Assembly (NCBI GenBank): GCA_024244705.1
Contig: JAAEOK010000053.1
Coordinates: 1-64,000, forward strand
Reading direction: 5' to 3'
From: Alphaproteobacteria bacterium
GTDB taxonomy: Bacteria; Pseudomonadota; Alphaproteobacteria; JAAEOK01
DNA length: 64,000 nt
The notes beneath the pieces are model-generated. The model was not told where the DNA came from, searched no databases, and was given only the letters and a program-made list of their open reading frames with translations. Of this stretch, positions 42,607 through 51,943 are shown piece after piece. Position 1 is the first letter of the stretch; each line of letters starts with the position of its first letter. The position numbers and the translations under genes are program-made.

Positions 42607-43260
42607 ATGGCCAAGAAATCGTCGGGAAACGATCCCGGGAAGACATCCGAAGAATTCCTCAAGCGGGCTTACGGGCTGGATGGCCTGTCGGATGCCTTGG
42701 AGTTCTACGGCGCCTGCGCGGACGACTATGATGAACAGATGGAGCAGGGGCTGGGCTATCTGGCGCCGCGAATGATCGCCCAATGTTTCGCCGCCCATCT
42801 CGCCGACCGCACGGCGGCCGTGTTGGACATCGGCTGCGGCACCGGATTGACCAGCCACTACCTTGCCGAGCACGGGTTCTCGGTGTTCGACGGCATCGAC
42901 ATAACGCCGGAAATGATCGCGCGTGCGCGGCAACGCGGCATCTACCGCAATCTGCTGCACGCCGATATCACCAATCCCTTGGACGTGCCCGACGCGACCT
43001 ACGGCGGCGCGATATCGTCGGGCACGTTTACCGTCGGCCATGTCGGTTCGGAACCGTTGGATGAAATCGCGCGCGTTCTGAGGCCGGGTGGGATTCTGGC
43101 CTGTTCGATCCACCGCGATATTTGGGAGCCGAAGGGGTTCGCCGCGAAGTTTGCCGCGTTGAATCGCCAAGGTATCCTCAAACAGCGCGACATGATTCGC
43201 GGCGCATTCTTCGAGGGTCATGAAGAGAGCGCGATGTACTGCGTCTTTGAAAGGACCTAA
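42607..43260 (+). CDS. class I SAM-dependent methyltransferase
   Basis: A 217-aa methyltransferase with motif I AVLDIGCGTGLTSHYLAEHG (residues ~70-90), an acidic IDITPEMIARA post-I and a GGILACSIHRDIW motif III. A UbiE/Coq5-like small-molecule type is likely. GTG at 42604 and ATG at 42607 are adjacent; the ATG is used. It follows the DUF1989 gene by 30 bases and ends the amidohydrolase-DUF1989-methyltransferase run. Acceptor unknown. Confidence 0.85.
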   Translation: MAKKSSGNDPGKTSEEFLKRAYGLDGLSDALEFYGACADDYDEQMEQGLGYLAPRMIAQCFAAHLADRTAAVLDIGCGTGLTSHYLAEHGFSVFDGIDITPEMIARARQRGIYRNLLHADITNPLDVPDATYGGAISSGTFTVGHVGSEPLDEIARVLRPGGILACSIHRDIWEPKGFAAKFAALNRQGILKQRDMIRGAFFEGHEESAMYCVFERT

Positions 43261-43339
43261 CGGCGGCCGCGGCTTGTGTCAAATTCGGGGCACGGGAACA
43301 GGGATTCCGGTGGCTCGGATGTCCGGCTATAGTCGGTCG

Positions 43340-43588
43340 ATGTTCTGGCGTGCGCCGCTTCCACTCATTGCGCTCTTCGCTTTGGCGGGATGCTCTGTCG
43401 TCTCGACGGCCGGGTCGGTGGTGGGAACAGGCGTTGAAATCGTTGGTGATATCGTCGGAACCGCCGTCGATGTCACGACCGACGCCATCGCCGGCGATGA
43501 TGCCGATGACGACAGCGATGACCGAGCCCCGGAGGTCCAACCGGTCGACCGGGACGATCAAAAGCCGCCGGACGGACCCGGTGAATAA
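43340..43588 (+). CDS. small acidic lipoprotein
   Basis: An 82-aa protein. MFWRAPLPLIALFALAGC is a lipoprotein signal with the lipobox LAGC, placing the mature N-terminal Cys at residue 18. The mature part begins with a Ser/Gly/Val-rich segment (VVSTAGSVVGTGVEIVGDIV) and ends in an Asp/Pro-rich disordered tail. Similar tiny lipoproteins are common in alphaproteobacteria and unnamed. The start could also be an ATG at 43319. Confidence 0.65.
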   Translation: MFWRAPLPLIALFALAGCSVVSTAGSVVGTGVEIVGDIVGTAVDVTTDAIAGDDADDDSDDRAPEVQPVDRDDQKPPDGPGE

Positions 43589-43810
43589 CATTTTGCCGTT
43601 GGGAAACGGGCAACGACACTGCATGATTCCGATTGATTTTTTCGGCGACCCGGTCCATATCACATCCATCAGTTTGCGGCGATCCGGCGTATCCTGCTTT
43701 GTCACGCCGACCTAGCGACCATACACCCTGGAATTCGACGAGCTGAGACCCAACCTGCCATGTGGCGGGCTGGTTAGCATTTACGGCAACAAAACGACTA
43801 GGAAACCAAC

Positions 43811-44020
43811 ATGACCAAAGGAACCGTGAAGTGGTTCAACCCCGTCAAGGGCTATGGCTTTATCAGCCCGGAAGACGGATCGAAAGACGCCTTCGTACAT
43901 ATTTCGGCTGTCGAGCGCGCCGGCCTATCGAGCCTTGAAGAAGGCCAGATCGTGCAGTTCGAATTGCAACCGGGACGCGACGGCAAATCTTCGGCGGAGA
44001 ATCTGACGCTCGTCGACTGA
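43811..44020 (+). CDS. cold-shock-domain protein
   Basis: A 69-aa CspA-family OB-fold RNA/DNA chaperone. The RNP1 motif is KGYGFIS and RNP2 is DAFVHIS; the start MTKGTVKWFN is canonical. The 222 bases upstream contain no gene and a small hairpin around 43756-43784 (AACC...GGTT arms), in keeping with the long structured leaders of csp mRNAs. A strong terminator follows. Confidence 0.96.
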   Translation: MTKGTVKWFNPVKGYGFISPEDGSKDAFVHISAVERAGLSSLEEGQIVQFELQPGRDGKSSAENLTLVD

Positions 44021-44044
44021 CGCCAGGATCATACGTCTTGAGTG

Positions 44045-44075
44045 GGGGCCCGCCTTGTGCGGGCCCCTTGCTTTT
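44045..44075 (+). terminator. rho-independent terminator of the cold-shock gene
   Basis: GGGGCCCGC (44045-44053) pairs with GCGGGCCCC (44059-44067) around CTTGT and is followed by TTGCTTTT. It lies 24 bases after the cold-shock stop codon. Confidence 0.92.
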
Positions 44076-44147
44076 GGTGCGATGGGACGAGACACGATGT
44101 CCGGTGGCGCATTTAACCGCAGAGGCAGTCGCCCTAATCTCGTTTGG

Positions 44148-44161
44148 TGAAACCGGTTTCA
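44148..44161. promoter_or_regulatory. LacI-type operator 1
   Basis: TGAAACCGGTTTCA is a perfect 14-base palindrome with the central CG step typical of LacI/GalR-family operators. It is 120 bases upstream of the lacI-type regulator start. Confidence 0.7.
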
Positions 44162-44252
44162 TGCCACCATGGTGGAGCTCATCCGAAATTTGGGGTTTTT
44201 TCTCGCCTCGATTGGTGATAAATGCGACTTGGAAGGTCCGAACTGAGTTTTT

Positions 44253-44269
44253 GCGTAACCGGTTACAAA
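44253..44269. promoter_or_regulatory. LacI-type operator 2
   Basis: GCGTAACCGGTTACAAA contains the perfect palindrome GTAACCGGTTAC (44255-44266), sharing the AACCGGTT core with operator 1. It lies just 15 bases before the regulator's TTG start, so it would repress the whole downstream operon. The two centres are about 106 bases apart (roughly ten helical turns), suitable for looping. Confidence 0.75.
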
Positions 44270-44281
44270 TAGAGAAAAGCC

Positions 44282-45391
44282 TTGGTCTCGCCGCTTTCGA
44301 AGACCGTCAACCGCCGCCGCGCGACACAAATGGGCATTCGCGACGTCGCTCGTGCGGCCGGCGTATCGATCGCCACCGTATCGCGCGCCTTCAATCAACC
44401 GGACACCGTAAATGAAACCACCCGCAGCCGCGTCGTCGAGGCGGCGCGACGTCTCAGCTACATTCCCGATGGCGCGGCGCGGGCGCTGTCCTCGCAGCGC
44501 AACTTCCGCATCGGCGCGCTTATTCCGACCATCGACGATTCCATTTTCGCCCGCTTCATAACCGCGTTGCAGCGCCGTCTCGGCGACGACGGATATCGCC
44601 TCTTGGTCGGAATCAGTGAATCCGACCCACGCCTTGAGATGACCGAGATCCGCAGCCTCATCGAAGGCGGCGTCGACGCCTTGGTGCTGTGCGGGGAAAA
44701 GCGCTCGGAGGAGATTTACGACCTGATCCGGGCCCGTGATCTGGCCTACGTCGTCACCCACATCTACCGACCCGAAAGCCCGCATGCGACGATCGGCTAC
44801 GACAACCGGGAAGGCGCCCTGAACGCGACGCGCTACCTGCTCGAACTGGGTCATCGCGCCATCGGTATTATCGACAATCCGATCCGCCTGAACGACCGCG
44901 CCGAGTGGCGTCTCGAGGGCGTCAGCGTCGCGCTGGCGGAGCGCGGTCTCGACTTGCCGCCGTCACGGCATATCGAGCGCCCCTTCAGCATCGAGGATGG
45001 GCGGCTCGGGTTGCGCACGTTGCTGGAACAGAATTCGGGACTCACCGGAATCATCTGCGGCAACGACGTCCTCGCCACGGGCGTGCTGTTCGAGGCGCGC
45101 GCACGGGGCGTCTCGGTACCGGAGGATCTGTCGATCATCGGCTTCGACGACCTTGAACTGGCGGCCCAAGTCTCGCCCGCACTGACCACGATCCACGTGC
45201 CAAGCGGCGAAATGGGAACGCGGACCGCCGAAACGCTGCTTTTGAAACTTGCCGAAAAGCCGCATCCGCATGCGACCAAGATCGGGACCAACCTCGTCAT
45301 TCGGGGCACCACGGGACCGATTCCGCACCGTGCCCCGGGCGGGGTCGGAGTCGTCGCGCCGGACCGGCGGGAAAACGTTGGGAGGAATTGA
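44282..45391 (+). CDS. LacI-family transcriptional regulator
   Basis: A 369-aa regulator: helix-turn-helix GIRDVARAAGVSIATVSRAF with hinge helix (VVEAARRLSYIPDGAARALS), then a periplasmic-binding-protein-like effector domain from residue ~75 (IGALIPTIDDSIFARFITAL; IICGNDVLATGVLFEARARG; SIIGFDDLELAAQVSPALTT). A TTG at 44282 after AGAGAAAAG is preferred because the NRRRATQ extension is typical; the ATG at 44330 has no ribosome binding site. The dehydrogenase gene begins one base after its stop, so regulator and enzymes share one transcript, controlled by the two palindromes upstream. Confidence 0.92.
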   Translation: MVSPLSKTVNRRRATQMGIRDVARAAGVSIATVSRAFNQPDTVNETTRSRVVEAARRLSYIPDGAARALSSQRNFRIGALIPTIDDSIFARFITALQRRLGDDGYRLLVGISESDPRLEMTEIRSLIEGGVDALVLCGEKRSEEIYDLIRARDLAYVVTHIYRPESPHATIGYDNREGALNATRYLLELGHRAIGIIDNPIRLNDRAEWRLEGVSVALAERGLDLPPSRHIERPFSIEDGRLGLRTLLEQNSGLTGIICGNDVLATGVLFEARARGVSVPEDLSIIGFDDLELAAQVSPALTTIHVPSGEMGTRTAETLLLKLAEKPHPHATKIGTNLVIRGTTGPIPHRAPGGVGVVAPDRRENVGRN

Positions 45392-45392
45392 A

Positions 45393-47834
45393 ATGGCCGA
45401 ACTGCCAAGCACGGCACGGGTTGTCATTATCGGCGGCGGGGCCGTCGGTTGCTCAGGCCTGTATCATCTGGCGAAGATGGGATGGACCGACTGCGTTCTG
45501 TTGGAAAAGAACGAGCTCACCTCCGGATCGACGTGGCACGCCGCCGGTAACTGCCCCAACTTTTCGGGGTCGTGGTCGGTCATGAAGCTGCAGGCCTATT
45601 CGACCGCCCTCTATCGCGAGCTCGGCGATGCCGTCGACTATCCGATCAACTACCACGTCAACGGGGCGGTGCGGCTGGCTCACACGGTCGAGCGCATGCG
45701 CGAATTCGAACACGTCGTTTCGATGGCACGGTACCAGGGGATCGAGTTCGAGATGCTCGAGCTCAGCGATATCAAGGAGCGCTATCCGTTCATCGAGACC
45801 CATGACCTGGTCGGTGGATCGTGGGATCCGCTCGACGGCGATATCGACCCGGCCCAGCTCACTCAGGCGCTGGCGCGCGGCGCCCGTGACCTGGGGGCGA
45901 AGATCATCCGGTTCTGTCCGGTTACCGGAGTGCGCCGAGAAAACGGTGAATGGGTGGTCGAAACCGAGAACGGCGAAATCCGCTGCGAGTACGTGGTCAA
46001 CGCGGCTGGATATCACGCGCAGGAAGTCGGCCGTTGGTTCGGTCGCGAAATTCCCCAGGTCACGCTGGCCCATCAATACCTCATCACCGAGGAGATCCCC
46101 GAGCTTGCCGAGCGCAACCACAAGGTGCCGCTGCTGCGCGATCCGGATACCTCCTACTACCTGCGCCAGGAAAAGAACGGGTTGCTGCTCGGACCCTATG
46201 AGCGCGGCTGCAAGGCGCATTGGATGACCGCGGACGACCCGATGCCCGACGATTTCTCCTTCCAGCTCTATCCCGACGACCTCGAGCGGCTGGAATGGTA
46301 CATCGAGGATGCCTGCGCGCGGGTGCCGCTCCTCGGTTCGGTCGGTCTGACCCGCGTCGTCAACGGCCCGATCCCCTATGCGCCCGACGGCAACCCGCTC
46401 ATCGGCCCCATGCCCGGCGTGCCGAACGCCTTCGAGGCCTGCGTCTTCACCTTCGGCATCGTCCAGGGCGGGGGCGCCGGCAAGGTGCTCGCGGAATGGG
46501 TCGTCGAGGGCGAGACCGAGTGGGACATGTGGTCGGTCGACCCGCGGCGGTTCACCTCGTTCGCCGACCAGGACTATGCCGACAACAAGGGGATCGAGAT
46601 CTATTCGCACGAATACGCCATTCAGTTTCCCCATTACGAGTGGCCGGCCGCACGAGACAAGCGGCTGTCCGCGCTTCATGAGCGCATCAAGGGATTGGGC
46701 GCGCAATTCACCGCCTCCGCCGGATGGGAGCGCGCCGCCTGGTTTGCCGGTCCCGGCGACGATATGTCGCTAGAAGCCTGCGAGACCTATGACCGAAAGG
46801 GGCCCTGGTACGAGGCGGTTCGCGCCGAATGCCTGGCCGTTCGCGACGCCTGTGGGGTGTGCAATTTGCCCGGCTTCTCGCGCTTCGAGGTTTCCGGGAC
46901 CGGCGCCGCCGACTGGCTGCGCGGATTGATCACCGGCGCGATGCCGAAAGTCGGCCGCATCGGCCTGGTCTATTTCGCCGATGATAGCGGCCGCATCCTC
47001 AGCGAAATGACAGTGCTGCGGCTGGAACAGGATCGCTTTCAGTTGCTGGCCGCGGCCGGTGCCGAATGGCATGACCGCGATTGGCTTAATACGCATCTTC
47101 CCGAAGGCGCGCCGATCGTCATCGATAATCTGACCGACGATATCGATACCTTGGTCGTTGCCGGGCCGAAATCCCGCGATGTCTTGAGCCAAATTTGCGA
47201 TCTCGATCTTTCGTCGGGTGCGTTTCCGTGGCTCACCCATCAGCCGATCGAGATCGCCGGCAAGACCGGCCGCGCGGTCCGCGTTTCCTATGTCGGCGAA
47301 CTGGGCTGGGAACTGCATATGACCCACGCGGACATGCCGGAGGTCTTCGAGGCGGTGTGGGCCGCCGGTGAGCCCCACGGCCTGCGCCCCTTCGGCATGT
47401 ATGCGATGGATTCGCTGCGGCTCGAGAAGTGCTATCGGTCGTGGAAGCAGGACCTGTCGACCGACTACACGATCTTGGGCGGCGGACTCGATCGCTTCGT
47501 CAAGCTCGACAAGCCGGATTTCGTCGGTAAGACGGCGATCGCCGCCGAGCGGGAAATGGGCGCCAAGGAAAGATTCGCGCCGCTGATCGTCGAGACCGAC
47601 GGCCTCGATGCGCCCTACCTCGCGACGGTGTGGAAGGGCGACGAGCGCGTCGGGTTGGTGACCTCGGGCGGTTATGGCCATCGCGTCGAAAAGGCGATCG
47701 CGCTCAGCGTGATCAGGACCGACCTCGCGTCGGTCGGCGCCGAAGTCGAGGTCGAGATCTTCGGCCGCCGCTGTCCGGCGGTGGTCGCGCAAGAGCCGCT
47801 CTACGACCCCGACAACGCGAGATTGAAGGCATGA
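45393..47834 (+). CDS. dimethylglycine-dehydrogenase-like FAD/GcvT oxidoreductase, first copy
   Basis: An 813-aa DAO-plus-GcvT enzyme. VVIIGGGAVGC is the FAD motif and SGSTWHAAG places His49 at the covalent flavin position. The GcvT-like half starts near residue 430; it keeps SYVGELGWELHMTHADMP and the DSLRLEKCYRSW segment expected to line the folate site. GGAGG at 45381 overlaps the end of the LacI gene. In the family an N-methyl group is oxidised and passed to tetrahydrofolate, with electrons going to an ETF-like carrier. It is followed by a paralogue after 16 bases; the two are clearly different in sequence and probably act on successive substrates. Confidence 0.9.
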   Translation: MAELPSTARVVIIGGGAVGCSGLYHLAKMGWTDCVLLEKNELTSGSTWHAAGNCPNFSGSWSVMKLQAYSTALYRELGDAVDYPINYHVNGAVRLAHTVERMREFEHVVSMARYQGIEFEMLELSDIKERYPFIETHDLVGGSWDPLDGDIDPAQLTQALARGARDLGAKIIRFCPVTGVRRENGEWVVETENGEIRCEYVVNAAGYHAQEVGRWFGREIPQVTLAHQYLITEEIPELAERNHKVPLLRDPDTSYYLRQEKNGLLLGPYERGCKAHWMTADDPMPDDFSFQLYPDDLERLEWYIEDACARVPLLGSVGLTRVVNGPIPYAPDGNPLIGPMPGVPNAFEACVFTFGIVQGGGAGKVLAEWVVEGETEWDMWSVDPRRFTSFADQDYADNKGIEIYSHEYAIQFPHYEWPAARDKRLSALHERIKGLGAQFTASAGWERAAWFAGPGDDMSLEACETYDRKGPWYEAVRAECLAVRDACGVCNLPGFSRFEVSGTGAADWLRGLITGAMPKVGRIGLVYFADDSGRILSEMTVLRLEQDRFQLLAAAGAEWHDRDWLNTHLPEGAPIVIDNLTDDIDTLVVAGPKSRDVLSQICDLDLSSGAFPWLTHQPIEIAGKTGRAVRVSYVGELGWELHMTHADMPEVFEAVWAAGEPHGLRPFGMYAMDSLRLEKCYRSWKQDLSTDYTILGGGLDRFVKLDKPDFVGKTAIAAEREMGAKERFAPLIVETDGLDAPYLATVWKGDERVGLVTSGGYGHRVEKAIALSVIRTDLASVGAEVEVEIFGRRCPAVVAQEPLYDPDNARLKA

Positions 47835-47850
47835 GGAAGGGGCCGCGACG

Positions 47851-50322
47851 ATGAGCGATATCCCCAAACACGCCCGGGCGGTCATCATCGGCGGCGGCGT
47901 CATCGGCTGTTCGGTCGCCTACCATCTCGCCAAACTCGGCTGGACCGACATCGTGCTGCTCGAACGCAAGCAGCTGACCTGCGGTACGACGTGGCACGCG
48001 GCAGGCCTCATCGGTCAGCTTCGCGCCACCAAGAACATGACCCAGCTCGCCAAGTATTCGGCCGAGCTCTACGCAAATCTCGAGGCCGAGACCGAGGTCG
48101 CCACCGGGTTCAAGCAAAACGGATCGCTTTCGCTGGCGCTCTCGGAGGCGCGGTTCGAGGAGCTGAAACGCGGCGCCTCGATGGCCAAGACCTTCGGTCT
48201 CGAGGTCCGGGTGCTGAGCCCGGGCGAGTGTCGAGAGATGCATTCCATGATCAATCTCGACGGTGTCGTCGGCGGCGTCTTTCTGCCCAAGGACGGTCAG
48301 GCCGATCCGGCCAACATCGCGCTTGCCCTGGCCAAGGGAGCGCGCCAGCAGGGCGCCAGGATCTTCGAGCACACCAAGGTGACGGCGGTCCATCGCGACC
48401 GCGGCCGTGTCACCGGCGTCGCCACCGATAACGGCGACATCGCCGCCGACTATGTCGTCAATTGTGCCGGTATGTGGGGCCGCGACGTCGGCGCGATGGC
48501 CGGCGTCAATGTGCCGCTTCAGGCCTGCGAGCATTTCTATATCGTGACCGAGGGTATCCCCGACCTCCCGCGCGACTTGCCGGTGCTGCGGGTGCCCGAC
48601 GAATGCGCCTATTACAAGGAGGACGCCGGGAAAATCCTGCTCGGGGCGTTTGAGCCGGACGCCAAGCCGTGGGGCATGAACGGCATTCCCGAGGATTTCT
48701 GCTTCGACCAACTGCCCGAGGATTTCGAGCATTTCGAGCCGATCCTCGAGGCGGCCGTCGGCAGGATGCCGATCCTCGAGACCGCGGGCATCCACACCTT
48801 CTTCAACGGGCCGGAAAGTTTCACGCCGGACGACCGTTTCCTCCTCGGCGAGGCGCCGGAGCTGCGCAATTTCTATGTCGCGACAGGGTTCAATTCGATC
48901 GGCATTCAATCGGCCGGCGGCGCCGGTAAGGCGCTGGCCGCCTGGATGGATGCCGGCGAGCCGCCGTTCGATCTGTGGGACGTCGACATTCGGCGCATGC
49001 AACCGTTTCAGGGTACGAAGCGCTACCTGGTCGAGCGCTCGAAAGAGACCCTGGGTCTGCTCTACGCGGACCACTTCCCCTACCGGCAATTCGCCACCGC
49101 ACGCGGCGTGCGCATGTCTCCGCTGCACGAACGCCTGGCGGCGAGCGGCGCCTGCTTCGGCGAGGTCGCCGGCTGGGAGCGGGCCAACTGGTTTCTGCCC
49201 GCCGACCGAGCCGCCGCCGGCGAGCGGTCCGAATACCGCTACAGCTGGCAACGCCAGAATTGGTTCGACTATGCCGCCGCCGAGCACAAGGCGGTGCGCG
49301 AGGCGGTGGGGCTGTTCGACATGTCGTCCTTCGCCAAGTTTCGGGTCGAGGGGCGCGACGCCGAATCGGTGCTGCAGACGGTTTCGGCCAACAATGTCGC
49401 GGTCGAGCCGGGGCGCATTGTCTATACGCAATGGCTCAACAAGCATGGCGGCGTCGAGGCCGACCTGACGATTACCCGCTTGTCCGAGACCGTCTTTCTC
49501 GTCGTCACGGCGGCGGCCAACGCGGTCCGCGATCTGGCCTGGCTCAGACGGCACGTTCCCGACGACGCCCATTGCGTGATCACCGATGTCACCAGCAGCG
49601 AGGCGGTGATCGCGGTGATGGGACCGAAATCGCGCGCCTTGCTCCAGCCGCTCGTCGACGTCGACCTCGACAGCGACGCCTTCCCGTTCGCCACGGCGCG
49701 CGAGATCGAGTTGGGCATGGCTCCAATTCGCGCGCACCGCATCACCTATGTCGGCGAACTCGGGTGGGAGCTCTATGTTCCCGCCGACATGGCGCGCTAC
49801 GTGTTCGACCAAGTCGTGGAACACGGCGATGCCCACGGCCTTCGCCTGTGCGGCATGCACACCCTGGATTCGTGCCGAATAGAAAAGGCTTACCGTCACT
49901 TCGGCCATGACATCACCGACGAGGACCATGTCCTCGAGGCCGGGCTCGGCTTCGCGGTCAAGGCCGATAAGCCGCCGTCCCGGCTTGGTGACTTCACCGG
50001 CCGCGAGGCGGTGCTCAACATGCGGCAGCAAGGTCTGACCAAGCGGTTGCTGCAATTCAGGCTCGAAGACCCGGAGCCGCTGCTCTACCACAACGAGCCG
50101 ATCCGCCGCGGTGGCGAGATCGTCGGCTATCTGCGGTCAGGCAATTACGGCCATCACCTCGGCGCCGCGATCGGCCTCGGTTATGTCTCTTGTACGCCGG
50201 AGCAGAGCGCCGCCGATGTGGTCGCCGCGCGCTACGAGATCGAGATCGCCGGCGACTGCTTTCCGGCCGAAGCCAGTTTGCAACCGCTCTACGATCCAAA
50301 ATCGGAACGCGTGCGCGTTTAG
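47851..50322 (+). CDS. dimethylglycine-dehydrogenase-like FAD/GcvT oxidoreductase, second copy
   Basis: An 823-aa paralogue with VIIGGGVIGC, His49 in CGTTWHAAG and a GcvT half (TYVGELGWELYVPADMARY; MHTLDSCRIEKAYRHFGHDI). Of the three family members in this window it looks closest in pattern to true dimethylglycine dehydrogenase (TTWHAAGLIGQLRATKNMTQ segment). It is placed between the first copy and the MttB-type methyltransferase gene (36-base gap). A cascade of demethylation from a tri- or dimethylated compound through this operon is a reasonable inference. Confidence 0.92.
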   Translation: MSDIPKHARAVIIGGGVIGCSVAYHLAKLGWTDIVLLERKQLTCGTTWHAAGLIGQLRATKNMTQLAKYSAELYANLEAETEVATGFKQNGSLSLALSEARFEELKRGASMAKTFGLEVRVLSPGECREMHSMINLDGVVGGVFLPKDGQADPANIALALAKGARQQGARIFEHTKVTAVHRDRGRVTGVATDNGDIAADYVVNCAGMWGRDVGAMAGVNVPLQACEHFYIVTEGIPDLPRDLPVLRVPDECAYYKEDAGKILLGAFEPDAKPWGMNGIPEDFCFDQLPEDFEHFEPILEAAVGRMPILETAGIHTFFNGPESFTPDDRFLLGEAPELRNFYVATGFNSIGIQSAGGAGKALAAWMDAGEPPFDLWDVDIRRMQPFQGTKRYLVERSKETLGLLYADHFPYRQFATARGVRMSPLHERLAASGACFGEVAGWERANWFLPADRAAAGERSEYRYSWQRQNWFDYAAAEHKAVREAVGLFDMSSFAKFRVEGRDAESVLQTVSANNVAVEPGRIVYTQWLNKHGGVEADLTITRLSETVFLVVTAAANAVRDLAWLRRHVPDDAHCVITDVTSSEAVIAVMGPKSRALLQPLVDVDLDSDAFPFATAREIELGMAPIRAHRITYVGELGWELYVPADMARYVFDQVVEHGDAHGLRLCGMHTLDSCRIEKAYRHFGHDITDEDHVLEAGLGFAVKADKPPSRLGDFTGREAVLNMRQQGLTKRLLQFRLEDPEPLLYHNEPIRRGGEIVGYLRSGNYGHHLGAAIGLGYVSCTPEQSAADVVAARYEIEIAGDCFPAEASLQPLYDPKSERVRV

Positions 50323-50358
50323 GGACCAAAGGAAACGTGTCGGCCAAGGAGACGTCAC

Positions 50359-51924
50359 ATGAAAAACGCTGAGCTACGGGAGCGCGGTGGCCGCCGTGGT
50401 GGCCGGGAGGCACGCCGTGCGCTTCGCGCCGCTCCTATTCCGCGCGACCAGGCGCCGATCCGCGGCGGTCTCGAAGGCGGTCGTTTCGCGCCGCTGAGTA
50501 CCGCCGACATCGCCGGTATCCACGAGGCGGTGTTGGTCGTCCTGGAAGAGATCGGCTTCGCCGATGCGATTCCGAGCTGCGTAAAGGCGGTGACCGACGC
50601 CGGCGGCTACGTCGGCGACGACGGCCGGCTGAAGTTCCCGCGCGCGCTGGTCGAGGATACCATCGCCAAGGCGGCGCGCCATTTCACCCTGCACGGGCAG
50701 GCGCCGCAGCACGACCTGCAACCGATGGGCCGGAAGGTCTATTACGGCACCGCGGGCGCGGCGGTCCATGTGGTCGATGTCGAGAAGCGGGAATATCGCG
50801 AGTCGTTTCTCGCCGACATCTACGACGCGGCGCGGATCGTCGATACCCTCGACAATATCCATTTCTTCCAGCGCCCGATGGTCGCCCGAGATATGGAAAG
50901 CTCGCGCGACCTCGACATCAACACCGCCTATGCCTGCCTCTCGGGCACGACCAAGCATGTCGGCACCAGCTTCATCAAGCCGGAACACGTCGACGAGATC
51001 GTCGAAATGTGCCACCTCGTCGCCGGCGGCGAAGAGGCATGGCGCGCGCGCCCCTTCATATCGATGTCGAATTGCTTCGTCGTTCCGCCGCTGAAATTCG
51101 CCGAGGACGCCTGTCGTTGCCTCGAAGCCGGCGTCTGGGCCGGAATGCCGATCCTGTTGCTGTCGGCAGGCCAAGCCGGCGCGACGGCGCCGGCGGCGAT
51201 CGCCGGTACCATCGTCCAAGCGACGGCGGAGGTGTTGGGCGGCCTGGTCTATGTGAACGCGCTCAAGCCCGGACATCCGGCGATCTTCGGCACCTGGCCG
51301 TTCGTCTCCGACCTGCGCACCGGCGCCATGTCCGGCGGCTCCGGCGAACAGGCGCTGCTGACCGCGGGCTGCGCCCAGATGGCACAGTTCTACGACCTGC
51401 CCGGCGGGTCGGCGGCCGGCATCTCGGATTCCAAGCTGCCCGACTATCAAGCCGGCTATGAACGCGGCATCACCGACGTACTCGCCGGCCTCGCCGGCTT
51501 GAACCTGGCCTATGAAGCGGCCGGCATGCACGCCTCCTTGCTCGGCTTCTGCCTCGAAAGCCTGATCATCGACGACGACACGTTGGGCCAGGCGATGCGC
51601 TGTGTGCGCGGCATCGAGGTGACCGGCGAAGCGTTATCGGTCGAGGCCATTCGCCAGGTTTGCATCGAAGGTCCCGGCCACTTCCTCGGTCACGAACAGA
51701 CCCTGTCGTTGATGCAGAGCGAGTACGTCTATCCGTCCATCGCCGACCGCACCAGCCCGAAGGAGTGGGAAGCGCTCGACCGGCCCGACCTGATCGAAAG
51801 GGCGGTGGCCAAGAAACGCGAGATCCTGGCCACCCACCACCCGCAGCATGTCGGCGCCGACATCGATGCCGCGATTCGCGACAAGTTCGATATCAAACTG
51901 CCACCCGAGGCGATGGGTCGTTAG
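50359..51924 (+). CDS. MttB-family (non-pyrrolysine) methyltransferase
   Basis: A 521-aa TIM-barrel protein of the trimethylamine methyltransferase superfamily. No in-frame TAG occurs, so it belongs to the non-pyrrolysine group that includes the glycine-betaine methyltransferase MtgB. Recognisable stretches are STADIAGIHEAVLVVLEEIG, TKHVGTSFIKPEHVDEI, AGQAGATAPAAIAGTIVQAT and GPGHFLGHEQTL near the C terminus. The Arg-rich N-terminal 30 residues are common in alphaproteobacterial members. These enzymes normally hand the methyl group to a corrinoid protein, but no cobalamin-binding protein is in the window. The final gene of the LacI operon. Confidence 0.9.
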   Translation: MKNAELRERGGRRGGREARRALRAAPIPRDQAPIRGGLEGGRFAPLSTADIAGIHEAVLVVLEEIGFADAIPSCVKAVTDAGGYVGDDGRLKFPRALVEDTIAKAARHFTLHGQAPQHDLQPMGRKVYYGTAGAAVHVVDVEKREYRESFLADIYDAARIVDTLDNIHFFQRPMVARDMESSRDLDINTAYACLSGTTKHVGTSFIKPEHVDEIVEMCHLVAGGEEAWRARPFISMSNCFVVPPLKFAEDACRCLEAGVWAGMPILLLSAGQAGATAPAAIAGTIVQATAEVLGGLVYVNALKPGHPAIFGTWPFVSDLRTGAMSGGSGEQALLTAGCAQMAQFYDLPGGSAAGISDSKLPDYQAGYERGITDVLAGLAGLNLAYEAAGMHASLLGFCLESLIIDDDTLGQAMRCVRGIEVTGEALSVEAIRQVCIEGPGHFLGHEQTLSLMQSEYVYPSIADRTSPKEWEALDRPDLIERAVAKKREILATHHPQHVGADIDAAIRDKFDIKLPPEAMGR

Positions 51925-51943
51925 GGGGCGCCGGTCGGCGCGA

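Noticed and set aside
47713-50091. Antisense 792-codon frame over the tandem dehydrogenase genes
   Set aside because: It spans two genes and their junction on the opposite strand and shows no protein features.
50359-51924. Pyrrolysine-containing trimethylamine methyltransferase
   Set aside because: The gene has no in-frame TAG and matches the non-pyrrolysine MttB group; no pyl genes are present.
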